Shown here one piece after another: positions 18,213 to 27,680 of a stretch of DNA of 64,000 bases. A program made the translations under genes and the position numbers. Numbering within the stretch: the stretch's first letter is position 1; each line of letters starts with the position of its first letter. Source of the DNA: Novosphingobium barchaimii LL02 (GTDB lineage: Bacteria > Pseudomonadota > Alphaproteobacteria > Sphingomonadales > Sphingomonadaceae); NCBI RefSeq assembly GCF_001046635.1, contig NZ_KQ130454.1, positions 69,501-133,500 of the forward strand, read 5' to 3'. The notes under the pieces were generated by a model. The model made no database searches. It was not told the DNA's origin and saw nothing but the letters and a program-made list of their open reading frames with translations.

Positions 18213-18220
18213 AAAATCAT

Positions 18221-18243
18221 CGTCCCGCCTCAAGTCCGGGACG
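18221..18243. terminator. Hairpin between convergent genes
   Basis: CGTCCCG / CGGGACG with a 9-base loop, between the stops of the cytochrome b561 gene (plus) and the NCS2 permease gene (minus). It could terminate transcription from both sides, but the T tracts are weak. Confidence 0.45.
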
Positions 18244-18250
18244 GTGTGAA

Positions 18251-19624
18251 CTATGTCCGCCCCGGCACCAACAGGTTCAGCACCACAGCCGTCACCGCCG
18301 CCGGCAGAACCCCCGATCCCAGCAGGACACGCGCCGTCTCCGGCACATGCTGCAGCGCGAGAGGTTCAAGCTGAAGCCCCAACGCAAGCGACAGCGAAAC
18401 ACCGAAGATCAGCATGTTACGCTGCGTCCACTCGACACCCGAGAGCATCGAGGTCGCCGCAGACGCTACCATGCCGAACATCACGATCACGCCCCCGCCC
18501 ACCACTTCGATGGGGATCGTGGTGATGACTGCGCCGACCTTGGGCAGCAGTCCGCATAGGACGAGGAACAGCGCGCCCACCGTCACGACGTGGCGGCTCA
18601 TGACGCCGGTGATCGCGATCAATCCCACGTTCTGGCTGAAAGTGGTATTGGGCATGGCGCCGAACACGGCGGCCAGCGCGGTGCCCACGCCGTCAGCGGC
18701 GACGGCGCCAGAAAGCTCCTTGTCGGTTGCCGGCCGACCCGCATTGCCCTCGCAGATTGCATCGACATCGCCGATCGTCTCGATCGAGGAGACGAAGCCC
18801 GTCAGGCAGAAACCCAAGATCGCCGATACCGAAATCGCGAAGCCGAAATGGAACGGCATGGGCACCATGACGAGGCCGGCCGAGGCAACCGGCGCGAAGT
18901 CAATCCGCCCCATCGCCAGCGCCACCGCGTAACCCGCCATCAGTCCGAGCAGAACCGCGGCGGTCGACCAGATACCCCGCCCAAAGAAGTTGAGCGCCAG
19001 TGTCACCACCACGACCACGCCTGCCAGCAGCCAGCTCTGCCATGCACCGAACGCGGGCGTGCCGACGGCGGGAACGCCTCCGGCCGCGTACTGGATGCCG
19101 ATGCGCATCAGCGAAAGCCCAATCATGAGCACGACGAGGCCGGTGATGAGCGGCGGCAGCGCGAAGCGGATGCGGCCTACGAACATGCTGAGGAATGCGT
19201 GGAGCAGTCCGCCGAACAGCGCAGCGGTGGTCAACGCCGCCATCGCCTCAACGCCCTTGCCCGCAACGATCGGGATCATGATCGGGATGTAGGCGAAGCT
19301 GGTCCCCTGCACCAAGGGCAGCCGCGCGCCGACGGGGCCGAAGCCGATCGTCTGCATCAGCGTGGCCAGCCCGGCGAACAGCATCGCCATCTGGATCATG
19401 TAAATCATCTGCGAAGGGTCCGCCGACCCGAAACCGAAGCCCCCTGCCCCCGCGACGATGATCGCGGGGGTCATGTTGCTGACGAACATCGCAAGCACAT
19501 GCTGGATGCCCAGCGGAACGGCGACGTGCAGGCCGGGGAACCAGTCCGGGTCGCGCGCCTGTGCCGGCGCCATGCCGGTCGGAGCAGGAGCGGGGGCGAG
19601 TTCGGGAGCTATCAGGGCGGTCAT
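18251..19624 (-). CDS. NCS2-family nucleobase (xanthine/uric acid type) permease
   Basis: 457 residues from ATG 19624, with GAGGAA upstream; the frame stays open far upstream but only from here does the protein match the family. About 12-14 membrane helices are visible. The NCS2/NAT signature appears as QNVGLIAITG, and the substrate-site region GFVSSIETIGDVDAI is clear. The signature and the GLHVAVPLGIQHVLAMFV opening resemble xanthine/urate transporters (XanQ, UacT, PbuX) rather than uracil carriers. It imports free purine bases by proton symport across the inner membrane and is the last gene of the purine operon, 11 bases after the deaminase. Confidence 0.9.
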   Translation of the reverse strand: MTALIAPELAPAPAPTGMAPAQARDPDWFPGLHVAVPLGIQHVLAMFVSNMTPAIIVAGAGGFGFGSADPSQMIYMIQMAMLFAGLATLMQTIGFGPVGARLPLVQGTSFAYIPIMIPIVAGKGVEAMAALTTAALFGGLLHAFLSMFVGRIRFALPPLITGLVVLMIGLSLMRIGIQYAAGGVPAVGTPAFGAWQSWLLAGVVVVVTLALNFFGRGIWSTAAVLLGLMAGYAVALAMGRIDFAPVASAGLVMVPMPFHFGFAISVSAILGFCLTGFVSSIETIGDVDAICEGNAGRPATDKELSGAVAADGVGTALAAVFGAMPNTTFSQNVGLIAITGVMSRHVVTVGALFLVLCGLLPKVGAVITTIPIEVVGGGVIVMFGMVASAATSMLSGVEWTQRNMLIFGVSLSLALGLQLEPLALQHVPETARVLLGSGVLPAAVTAVVLNLLVPGRT

Positions 19625-19635
19625 CGCAAGGTTCC

Positions 19636-20997
19636 TCAGGCGAAAGTCTTGAGCCGGGCGAGCGAGCGGTTTGCGGCGCGCAGCACATCTTCGCGGCGTA
19701 CTTGCGCAAGGTCGCCGCTGCGCACGGCGGCGCGCCCTTCCACAAATACGTCGCGCGCACCCGTGGGCGGGCTGAGCACGAGGCCAGCAACCTTGTCCCA
19801 GGCACCAGTGGAGGAAATGTCCGCCATGTCCCAAATCACGAAGTCTGCGCGCTTGCCCACCTCGAGCGAACCCACATCGCCGCGCCCAAGCACCCGCGCC
19901 CCGCCCCGCGTGGCGATGTAGAGCGCCTCGCGCGGGTCGAAGCGGTCGGCGCCGTGCGTCACACGCTGGAGCAGCATGGCCTGGCGCGCCTCGTTCAGAA
20001 GGTAGCCGGAATCGTTGGAGGCCGAACCGTCGACGCCAAGGCCCACCGGCACGCTTGCGTCCATCATGGCCCGCAGCGGCGCAATGCCGGAACCGAGGCG
20101 GCAGTTCGAGCAGGGGCAATGGGCCACGCCAGTGCCGGTGCGCGCGAAAAGGTCGATTTCGGCCGGATCGAGTTGAACGCAGTGGGCGTGCCACACATCG
20201 GGGCCGGTCCAGCCCAATCCTTCGGCATATTCGCCCGGCCGGCAGCCGAAGCGTTCGAGCGAGAAGGCGACGTCGTCGGCGTCCTCGGCCAGGTGGGTGT
20301 GCAGCATCACGCCCTTGTCGCGCGCCAGCAAAGCGGCATCGCGCATCAGGTCCGTGCTCACGGAAAAGGGCGAACAAGGCGCCACGGCAACGCGCAGCAT
20401 CGCGCCGTCCTTGGGATCATGAAAGCGGTCGATCACGCGAATGGTGTCGGCCAGGATCGCCGGCTCCTCCTCGACTACGCTGTCGGGGGGCAGGCCACCC
20501 TTGCTTTCCCCCACGCTCATCGCGCCGCGCGTGGCGTGGAAGCGAAGGCCCACTTCCGCAGCCGCATGGATGGAATCGTCCAGCGTGACGCCATCGGGGA
20601 ACAGGTAGTGGTGGTCCGAACTCATTGTGCAGCCGGACAGCGCCAGTTCGGCAAGGCCAAGCTGGGTGGCGGCAAAGACGTCTTCAGGCCGGTACTGCGC
20701 CCATATCGGGTAGAGGCGCCGCAGCCAGCCGAACAACGAGACGTTGATCGCGCCAGGAAGTGCCCGCGTCAGCGTCTGATACAAATGGTGGTGCGTGTTG
20801 ACGAGGCCGGGGGTGACGACGCAGCCCCTGGCATCGATCACCTCGTCTGCGTCGTCCGCCAGTGGAGCCAGTTCGGCGCTCGTCCCCACTGCAACGATAA
20901 CGCCGTCCCGCCACGCCATTGCGCCATCGGCGATCTCTCGCCGCGCGTCGTCCATGCAGACCAACGCATCGGCGTGGCGGACCAGCGTCAAACCCAT
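19636..20997 (-). CDS. 8-oxoguanine deaminase-type amidohydrolase
   Basis: 453 residues. Amidohydrolase metal ligands are visible: H69/H71 in VNTHHHLYQTLTRAL, LHTHLAED, VWHAHCVQL and GLGVDGSASND. These blocks, with SDHHYLFP and VAHCPCSNCRL, match the group once named hydroxydechloroatrazine ethylaminohydrolase, several members of which were shown to be 8-oxoguanine deaminases (product urate). Ordinary guanine deaminase is the alternative. The enzyme is cytoplasmic, with no signal peptide. Its ATG overlaps the stop of the exported NUP gene (TGATG), so it belongs to the purine operon. Confidence 0.85.
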   Translation of the reverse strand: MGLTLVRHADALVCMDDARREIADGAMAWRDGVIVAVGTSAELAPLADDADEVIDARGCVVTPGLVNTHHHLYQTLTRALPGAINVSLFGWLRRLYPIWAQYRPEDVFAATQLGLAELALSGCTMSSDHHYLFPDGVTLDDSIHAAAEVGLRFHATRGAMSVGESKGGLPPDSVVEEEPAILADTIRVIDRFHDPKDGAMLRVAVAPCSPFSVSTDLMRDAALLARDKGVMLHTHLAEDADDVAFSLERFGCRPGEYAEGLGWTGPDVWHAHCVQLDPAEIDLFARTGTGVAHCPCSNCRLGSGIAPLRAMMDASVPVGLGVDGSASNDSGYLLNEARQAMLLQRVTHGADRFDPREALYIATRGGARVLGRGDVGSLEVGKRADFVIWDMADISSTGAWDKVAGLVLSPPTGARDVFVEGRAAVRSGDLAQVRREDVLRAANRSLARLKTFA

Positions 20998-22115
20998 CAG
21001 GGCGTCGCGTCCTTGTAGCGGTCCCAGTTGCCGAGCAGTTCGTCGACCACCTTCGAGCCCACTGTGTAGAGGTTCTCCACCGCCGCCTCGAGGCCCGCGT
21101 AGCCCTCGTTCTCGCGCAGAAGGTACGTCGCTGCATCCACGCCCGGAGGCGGCATCGTGAAGTTGGAACCAGCGCGCACCACCAGTACGCGGTCGCGGTC
21201 GGCACGGCCGATATTGTCGAGGTAGGTCATCGACTGCATCACGCCGGTGTCCTCCATCGCCGAGGTTACAAAATCACCCCGGCCGCCGCTCCAGTAGCGA
21301 ACCCAGTCGTTTGCCCAGTCGGTCAGCTTCTCGCCGTGCCAGAAAGTCATGGCAGAAAGCGTGTCGCCCTCCAGCACGAAGGGTGCTTCCTGCGCATGGG
21401 GGTAATCGGTGAACTTCGCGCGCTCGGCCGCTATGGCCGGAGAGTCGGGAAGTTCGATATCCTTGGTAAGGTCGAAGGCCCACTTTTCGAGGGTGGGATT
21501 GACCGTGTATATTTCGCCGCCCGAGGGGTCAGGCTTGGTTGTCATGTCATTCGGACCCTTGGTATTGCGCGGGAAATAGCCGCTTTTCCAGTCCGACGGG
21601 ATTTCGCGCGCGTCGATCTCATGGGCAAGGTCGCCGTCGACGACATAGCGCGCCCAGGCAACCGAGCCGATCGATGCGTCTTCCGGGTCAATGCCGGCAA
21701 TGCCCGCCACCAGCCAGTAGGCCTGCGTCAGGTCGAAACGCTGGTCGAGGCCGAGCGCCAGGGTCGCCGCGGTGGAACGGGCGGTGCCGATGCCGGTGAC
21801 CATGCCCAACACCTGCGTCTCGGGATTGTAGTACAGGTCGTGGAAAGACTGCGGGAAGGGAATGCGCTGGGTCAGCCCGCGGCGCGCTTTCCATAGCTGG
21901 AACTCGCCGGCGACGTCGCCCTCGTCCTTGCCGATCTCGAACAGCGAGACGATCACCACCTTGACCGGCAGCGGATGAGCGCAGGGACCGCCGGGTTCGC
22001 ACTCCGCGATCGACGGCGCGGCAGGAGCATCGGCCGCAAGAGCCGGCGCGGCGATGGCCAAAACAGAGGACAGCATGGCGCCCGCGAACAGGAAGGCGAG
22101 CGTCTGGAAGCGCAT
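20997..22115 (-). CDS. NUP-family (purine nucleoside permease family) exported protein, copy 1
   Basis: 372 residues from ATG 22115 with AAAGGT upstream; a signal peptide ends near ALAADA. Despite the family name there is no membrane segment after the signal peptide. The blocks GMVTGIGTARSTAA, YWLVAGIAGIDP, SAMEDTGVM and VVRAGSNFTMPPPG recall the nucleoside-phosphorylase fold (compare the ME-x-A motif and glycine-rich phosphate loop of that superfamily), so I infer a periplasmic nucleoside-binding or -cleaving protein. The paralogue at 26335-27483 shares the same blocks. It lies between the TonB receptor and the deaminase in one direction. Confidence 0.85.
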   Translation of the reverse strand: MRFQTLAFLFAGAMLSSVLAIAAPALAADAPAAPSIAECEPGGPCAHPLPVKVVIVSLFEIGKDEGDVAGEFQLWKARRGLTQRIPFPQSFHDLYYNPETQVLGMVTGIGTARSTAATLALGLDQRFDLTQAYWLVAGIAGIDPEDASIGSVAWARYVVDGDLAHEIDAREIPSDWKSGYFPRNTKGPNDMTTKPDPSGGEIYTVNPTLEKWAFDLTKDIELPDSPAIAAERAKFTDYPHAQEAPFVLEGDTLSAMTFWHGEKLTDWANDWVRYWSGGRGDFVTSAMEDTGVMQSMTYLDNIGRADRDRVLVVRAGSNFTMPPPGVDAATYLLRENEGYAGLEAAVENLYTVGSKVVDELLGNWDRYKDATP

Positions 22116-22203
22116 GGGATACCTTTCGAAAACTTGATCAACCGTCGTCGTGACAGAGTAGAGGTGGGAGCGCCAGCCAAGGCCGGCGCTCCCTTCATTC
22201 ACG

Positions 22204-24648
22204 TCAGAACTTGTACGAAACCGTGCCCTGGAAGCTGCGCGGCAGCTCCGGCAGAACGATGGTCGAACCGAACAGTTCGGTGAAGTTGGCACGGAAGTAC
22301 TTCTTGTCGGTGACGTTCTTGACGACGGCGCGGAACACGAACGGCCCGGTCTCGTAAGAGGCCGAAAGGTCGAACTTGGTATAGGCCGGCAGCTTCACGA
22401 CCTGCGAAGCACCGGAGTACACCGAGTCCACTTTCACCATGCTTCCCGCCAATGCGATGCCATTGTCGAAGGCATAAGTCGCGGTCAGGGAGTAGAGGTT
22501 GGTCGGAATACCCGCGCGGCGGGCGTCGCCCTTCGTCAGGATCGGAATGTTGCCGATCGGCTGACCGCCGAGGTAGAGCGCCGGGTTCGTCACGTTCACC
22601 AGATCCTCGATGCCGAAGAAGCTGAACGTCTCTCCGGCTTCGAGCGCGGTCAGGTTCCACACCTTGGTGCGCGTGTAGCCACCGGTCAGGAGCAGGTGTT
22701 CATCCACGGCCCAGCGGAACTCGGCTTCGAGGCCCTTGGTCTCGACCGCCTGGTTCACGGTCATCGACTGCGAGCTGTAGTCGGTGCGCTTCTGCTTGTA
22801 GACCGATACAGCCGCATAGAGCCGGTCGTCCAGCCAGCTGCCCTTGATGCCGGCTTCGTAAAGCTTGGAGGCCGTGATCCAGGTGCCGGCTGCGAGGTTG
22901 AACGGATCGATCTCGGCGCCCTGACCCGCGATGACCACCGATTGGCGCGCTGCGGTGACGTAGGGGATCAGGCCGAAGGGCAGCTTGTAGTTGGCGCTGG
23001 CAGACCACGACCAGGCGCCGTCCCGGTCCTTCGCGCCGGAAATGGCCTTGGGAGCCTCCATGAACGCTTCCTGGAAATTGGAGACGCCCTTGATGGTGTC
23101 GTAGCGTGCGCCCAGCGTCACATCGAGACCGAACTTGAAGTCGAGGTCGACGAGGCCGGCAAAGCCCAGGTCGGTGTAGTGGCCCTTAACGTAAGTGTCG
23201 TAATTGCAGTTGCATTCGGTCGACAGCAAGCGATCGCTGGCCGGTGTGTAACCCACGGTCAGGTCGACGCGGTGAAAGTACTCGTAGTTGAAGTCCTCAC
23301 CGTGCTTGAAATTAGTATAGCGGATCGACGGCGACAACTGGACAGAGAATTTGCCGGCATCGGTATCGAATACCTTCGATACGACGATCTTGTCCTCGAT
23401 CACGTAGGAATCGTGGAACTGCGAGAAGCCGTAGGCATTCTCGTTGATGTTCTTGTAGCCGTCATAGAACAGCTGGTTCTTGATCTCGATGTCGCCGGGG
23501 CCGGTCCAGATCAGATCGGCGTAAAGCGTGGTCGCCTTGTTATCGAGGCGGTCGTTCTTGCCCGTCAGCGTCGCGCGGCGGCTCAGCTTGGCGGTGCCCA
23601 CGTTGGTAAGTGCCAGCTCAGGATAGCTCGACGTGAAACAGGCATCGGTAAAACCGCTGGGGCCGGTGCTGAAGCCGCCGCAGCCGAAAGTGCCGAAAAC
23701 CGACAGGCCGCCGGGCATCGCCGCATTGATTTCCTCGACCGACATCTGCCCGTCACCATTGGAATCGAGGGATTGTGCGGTGCCGGTGATGTAGGTGCCA
23801 TTGTTGACCAGGTCCTGCGTCAGGCGGTTCCAGCCGCCGTTCTGCTGGCCCTTGTAGTTCTGGTACATGCCGCCGAATTCAAGGCGCAGGTTCGGGGTCA
23901 GGTCGGTGTCGAACGAGCCTTGCAGGATGGTCTGCTTGGTCGACATGTTGTTGTAGTAGCTGCCCGAATTCTCAACTTCGGCGTAAAGGCTATAGCCGAA
24001 TTCCTGGGTCCCCAACTTACCGGGACCGCGCAGTTCGGCTGCAATGTCCGCCTTGGCCCAGCTGCCGCCGGTGAAGCTGATCTTGCCTTCGGGGCTGGCG
24101 AGGTAGGAGCCACCCTGCACGCGCGCAGACTTGGGCACGAAGTTCATGTAGCCGCCGGTCTTTGACGGGCCGTAGATCGGCGAGGCCGGGCCGCGCACGA
24201 TGTCGATACGCTCGGAAGCGGCGATCGGGGTCGGATAGTTGCCCGGGTTGTCGAGGCGGCGTACGCCGCGGAAGTACACTTCGCCGGGCGTGCCACGAAT
24301 GTCGAGCGCGCCGCCGACACCGAAGAACGAGTTGGTGAACGTCCCCGGCGACTGCGCGACGAGGTCATAAATGTCGGTGATGCCGAAGCGTTCCATCTGC
24401 TCCGAACTGATGGTGGACACCGAGCGCGGCGTCTCCGTCACCGTCTTGTCGAAACCGAACACGGTGCCCACGCCTTCGATCGGCAGCGCACCCAGAGAGC
24501 CGGTGACGACGATCTCGTTGCCGTTGGCGTCCGTATCAGCGGCGGCTTGGGCGAAGGCCGGAGTGGTCATCGCAGTGCAGCACAGCAACATGCCGGAGAG
24601 AGTTGCGCTTCGGAACTCGCGCGTATTGAACTTGATCATACCCATCAT
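22204..24648 (-). CDS. TonB-dependent receptor, probable nucleoside/purine uptake
   Basis: 814 residues from ATG 24648 with AGGGGG well placed; the frame extends upstream without signal-peptide character. The order is a signal peptide (GMLLCCTAMTTPAFAQA), TonB box NEIVVTGSL, plug (VTETPRSVSTISSEQMERFG, SERIDIVRGPASPIYGPSKTGG) and a beta-barrel ending in FQGTVSYKF. No STN domain is present, so it is not a signal transducer. Its place between an exported adenosine deaminase and an exported NUP protein makes nucleosides the likely cargo. The neighbour spacing is 88 bases to the NUP gene and 142 bases to the deaminase, so internal promoters are possible. Confidence 0.9.
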   Translation of the reverse strand: MMGMIKFNTREFRSATLSGMLLCCTAMTTPAFAQAAADTDANGNEIVVTGSLGALPIEGVGTVFGFDKTVTETPRSVSTISSEQMERFGITDIYDLVAQSPGTFTNSFFGVGGALDIRGTPGEVYFRGVRRLDNPGNYPTPIAASERIDIVRGPASPIYGPSKTGGYMNFVPKSARVQGGSYLASPEGKISFTGGSWAKADIAAELRGPGKLGTQEFGYSLYAEVENSGSYYNNMSTKQTILQGSFDTDLTPNLRLEFGGMYQNYKGQQNGGWNRLTQDLVNNGTYITGTAQSLDSNGDGQMSVEEINAAMPGGLSVFGTFGCGGFSTGPSGFTDACFTSSYPELALTNVGTAKLSRRATLTGKNDRLDNKATTLYADLIWTGPGDIEIKNQLFYDGYKNINENAYGFSQFHDSYVIEDKIVVSKVFDTDAGKFSVQLSPSIRYTNFKHGEDFNYEYFHRVDLTVGYTPASDRLLSTECNCNYDTYVKGHYTDLGFAGLVDLDFKFGLDVTLGARYDTIKGVSNFQEAFMEAPKAISGAKDRDGAWSWSASANYKLPFGLIPYVTAARQSVVIAGQGAEIDPFNLAAGTWITASKLYEAGIKGSWLDDRLYAAVSVYKQKRTDYSSQSMTVNQAVETKGLEAEFRWAVDEHLLLTGGYTRTKVWNLTALEAGETFSFFGIEDLVNVTNPALYLGGQPIGNIPILTKGDARRAGIPTNLYSLTATYAFDNGIALAGSMVKVDSVYSGASQVVKLPAYTKFDLSASYETGPFVFRAVVKNVTDKKYFRANFTELFGSTIVLPELPRSFQGTVSYKF

Positions 24649-24790
24649 GTTATGCCCCCTGAACCGGTAGAAGCGTCGTAGTCGCGCTTCTCCGTTCGTT
24701 AGTGTTATACCCCTCCTCTCCCGATATCGTTCGTCTATGCTGCGGCGCATCATTGCATTGTTTCAGTCATCCGCGAAGACGTATTGAACG

Positions 24791-26338
24791 CTATTCTTCC
24801 TTTGCCCCCTGTTGGCTGCCAAAACGGCCAAGCGTATGCTCGAATTTCTCGAAGTTGGCCTCAAGCCTCGCTTGCAACCGAGCCTTCTCGCTACCCGCCA
24901 GAAAGGTCTTGCACCGTGCCTCGGCAAAGCCGCGGACGCAGGGCTGGACGACATCGCCGTAGCGGCGCGCGCGCCACAGGCTGGCGCCGGGCGCAAAGGA
25001 ATATTCCAGACTGGCGCGCGCCATTTCCTTGAGATCGCCGTAGTGCAGGCCCTGCTGGGTGACGGCGCGCACGTACTCGTTGCTCATATCGGAGCGCAGC
25101 ACACCTTCGTCGTCGGTCGAGAGCATGACCGGTACGCCCATCGAACGGTAGAGTTGCAGTGGATGGTTTCCGCCCTCCACGCCCAGGATCACAGCATTGC
25201 TGGTCAGGTTGATCTCAACCGCAATGCCCTCGCGCGCCATGCGCACCAGAGTTTCGGGGGCCTGAGCCTCGTAGGCGATGTCGACGCCGTGGCCGATGCG
25301 CTTCGCTCCGGCATCGATGGCCTTGGCGATATGGTCCTGCAGGTCGAGCGGGGGAACCAGCCCGAGCGCAAGTTCACCCGCATGCATGGTCACCTTCACG
25401 TCAGGATATTTCGCCTCAAGGAAACGGAACATCGCCATGTGCAGGTCGTAGTCCCGCAGCGCGACCGGATCGTCCTCGGGCATCACGATGTTGACGCCCA
25501 CGAAGCGCGGGTCCTTGTGGGCCAGCGCGAAGCCCGCGATGAGCGAACGCCATGCCTGCGCCGGCGCCACGCCGCGCATCGCCGAGTAAAGGTAACGCAC
25601 CGCAACGTCGCATTCGGGCTTTGCGGCAGCGGCGGCGCAGTCCAGCCGCTTGCGGGCTTCGGCGTCATTGCGCGTGACGTCGGCCATGGTCCCGGCCAGC
25701 AGACCCTCTACGGTCGCGATCTCGTGCTCGTAGGAGGCGCCCAGCATGGATGCGTCGATGGCCTCGTCGCCTCCAGCAGCCATGTAGGCAGACAGCGCGC
25801 CGGGATTGTACATCAGTTCGAGATACACGAGGTTGTTGCGCCCCGCGCTTGCGTAAGCATCCGCCAGCCAGCGCGGCACTTCGCCGCCGAATGCCGGGCT
25901 GAACTTGCCGAAGCTGGAGAAGAACTGGCTATGTCCGGAAACCAGAGCCGGGCCGATGCCCTTCTGAAACCCGCGCGTCGAAATCGCATCGACCAGCTTG
26001 GCATAGGTGAACGGATCGCGCACCGCCATCGACGCGATATCACGATCGGGCGCGCAGGGCGGCGGCACAATCCGCGTAAGCCCGCCATCCGCGCACATGC
26101 CCTTGTTCGCCGCGACCTTCAGGAAGTCCTCGGCATATACCGATCCGCCGAGGTGGTTATGCAGATCGCCACCCTTGGGCATCGCCTGAAGCACCATGCG
26201 CAGCCGCCCGGCATTGCCCGAAACGGAATCCACCAGCTCCGAGGCGGCCGCTTCGCTCGCAGCGTCGGCATGGGCCGCCGGCGCCGACAGTGCCAGCGCG
26301 CAGCAAGTCGTCATCAGGGCAAGAAACACGCGCTTCAT
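24791..26338 (-). CDS. Exported adenosine deaminase (ADGF/CECR1-like)
   Basis: 515 residues from ATG 26338; the start overlaps the upstream NUP stop as ATGA. A signal peptide (VFLALMTTCCALALSAPAAHA) places it in the periplasm, unlike the usual cytoplasmic enzyme. Zinc and substrate residues are visible: H60/H62 in KGGDLHNHLGG, VTMHAGE, KRIGHGVDIAYE and LSTDDEGV. The length is greater than the ~340 residues of standard bacterial Add and matches secreted adenosine-deaminase growth factor types. The reaction is adenosine to inosine. In this locus it would deaminate imported nucleosides before the sugar is removed. Confidence 0.92.
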   Translation of the reverse strand: MKRVFLALMTTCCALALSAPAAHADAASEAAASELVDSVSGNAGRLRMVLQAMPKGGDLHNHLGGSVYAEDFLKVAANKGMCADGGLTRIVPPPCAPDRDIASMAVRDPFTYAKLVDAISTRGFQKGIGPALVSGHSQFFSSFGKFSPAFGGEVPRWLADAYASAGRNNLVYLELMYNPGALSAYMAAGGDEAIDASMLGASYEHEIATVEGLLAGTMADVTRNDAEARKRLDCAAAAAKPECDVAVRYLYSAMRGVAPAQAWRSLIAGFALAHKDPRFVGVNIVMPEDDPVALRDYDLHMAMFRFLEAKYPDVKVTMHAGELALGLVPPLDLQDHIAKAIDAGAKRIGHGVDIAYEAQAPETLVRMAREGIAVEINLTSNAVILGVEGGNHPLQLYRSMGVPVMLSTDDEGVLRSDMSNEYVRAVTQQGLHYGDLKEMARASLEYSFAPGASLWRARRYGDVVQPCVRGFAEARCKTFLAGSEKARLQARLEANFEKFEHTLGRFGSQQGAKEE

Positions 26339-27483
26339 GGTGCCGGAGCCTCGGGAACGGTGTCCGTATAGGTGTCCCAATGTGCCAGCAGTTCGTGGAC
26401 GACCGGCACGCCGACGCGGTAGTTGGCCTCGAACGCCACCTTCTGCCCCGCCCCCTCATTGGCGACGCTCTCGACCGCCGACACCCCCGGCGGCGGCATC
26501 GAAGGGTTGCTGCCAGTGCGCAGGACCAGCACGCGCGCCGGATCGACCAGGCCCTGCTTGGCCGCGATCTGCATGGCGCCAGCCATCGACTGGCTCTCCA
26601 TGTTGGTCATCGCGAAGCGGCCCTTGCCGCCGGTCCACAGGTTCACCCAATCGCGCGCCCACTGGGTGCGGCCTGGCCCGTGCCAGTACCGCACAGAACC
26701 CAGCGTCTCGCCCATGAGCACAAAGGGCGGCTTCTGCGCCGCGGGATAACCCTTCCAGCGCGCACGGTCCTTCTGCAGTTCGGCGTTATCCGGGATCAGC
26801 ACGCTTTTGGTTAGGCCATAGGCCCAGGATGCCAATCCCTGGTTGAGCTTGACCGACATCGTCAACTTGCCGGTATCGGTGAAGCCCGCGAAGTCCTCGG
26901 TCGCCGCCGGCAGCATGTTGGGCTTGGCTGCACCGATCGCGAAAAGGCCATAAGGCCAGTCCTTGGGGACCTCCCGGTCGTCGAATTCACGCAGCGTATC
27001 GCCCTGCACCACCCAGCGCGACCACGCCGCGCTGCCCACCGAGGCAACCTTGGGATCAACCCCGGAAATGCCGGTGAACAGCCAGTAGGTCCTGGTAAAG
27101 TCAAAGCGCGGGTCGACCAGCAGCGCCATCAGTTGTTCGGCAACGCCGCCCACCATCGTATCCGGACTACCCCAGACCATGCCGTAAAGCCCCTGCGCAT
27201 TACGCCGCAGCGGATGAAGCGCACCCTTGAGCGGGATCACCTCGTCGAGATGCTCACGCTCGGCCCAGAGCTGGAATTCACCCGGCGCATCGCCCGTGTC
27301 GGCGCCCGGCTCGAAATTGGCGATGACGATGACCTTGACAGGGATCGGCGTGATCTTGGGAATTGCAGGGACCGCCGGCTCTGCGGCGCCCAGCGAAGCC
27401 GGCGCGATGGCACCCGCCGCACAAGCCAGCGCAAGCGCACGCAAACAGGCCCACAAGGGACGTCCAGATCGAATCACAGTCAT
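26335..27483 (-). CDS. NUP-family exported protein, copy 2
   Basis: 382 residues from ATG 27483 (GGGGAAA upstream). The signal peptide is followed by IPVKVIVIANFEPGADTGD, GMVWGSPDTMVGGVA, YWLFTGISGVDP, TNMESQSMAGAM and VLRTGSNPSMPPPG, aligning block for block with copy 1. No membrane helix is seen after residue 35. The ME and glycine-rich blocks suggest the phosphorylase fold, as for copy 1. It is the first gene of the minus-strand purine run, divergent from the LysR gene, and its leader carries the shared 41-bp element plus a short hairpin (27562-27568 with 27586-27592). Confidence 0.85.
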   Translation of the reverse strand: MTVIRSGRPLWACLRALALACAAGAIAPASLGAAEPAVPAIPKITPIPVKVIVIANFEPGADTGDAPGEFQLWAEREHLDEVIPLKGALHPLRRNAQGLYGMVWGSPDTMVGGVAEQLMALLVDPRFDFTRTYWLFTGISGVDPKVASVGSAAWSRWVVQGDTLREFDDREVPKDWPYGLFAIGAAKPNMLPAATEDFAGFTDTGKLTMSVKLNQGLASWAYGLTKSVLIPDNAELQKDRARWKGYPAAQKPPFVLMGETLGSVRYWHGPGRTQWARDWVNLWTGGKGRFAMTNMESQSMAGAMQIAAKQGLVDPARVLVLRTGSNPSMPPPGVSAVESVANEGAGQKVAFEANYRVGVPVVHELLAHWDTYTDTVPEAPAP

Positions 27484-27680
27484 TGTTTCCCCAAGCCCCG
27501 CAATCGGGGGCATCTCATCCTTCGGATCTGGTGGTGAAACCCGATGGAAAAGAGCGCCCCCGACCGAAAGTGCGGTTCTGAAAAGTTCGGTCCTTCAGGG
27601 AGAGCGAAGGATCGGAGGGTCTTTCCGGATCGCACCTTTCGGTGTTGCCATGAGTGGTAAGGCACTTGACTCGCGCCAAG

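Noticed and set aside
24740-24765. Possible third copy of the 41-bp element upstream of the nucleoside TonB receptor
   Set aside because: Only TCATTGC plus a few bases agree; the second half is missing, so it is at most a weak half-site.
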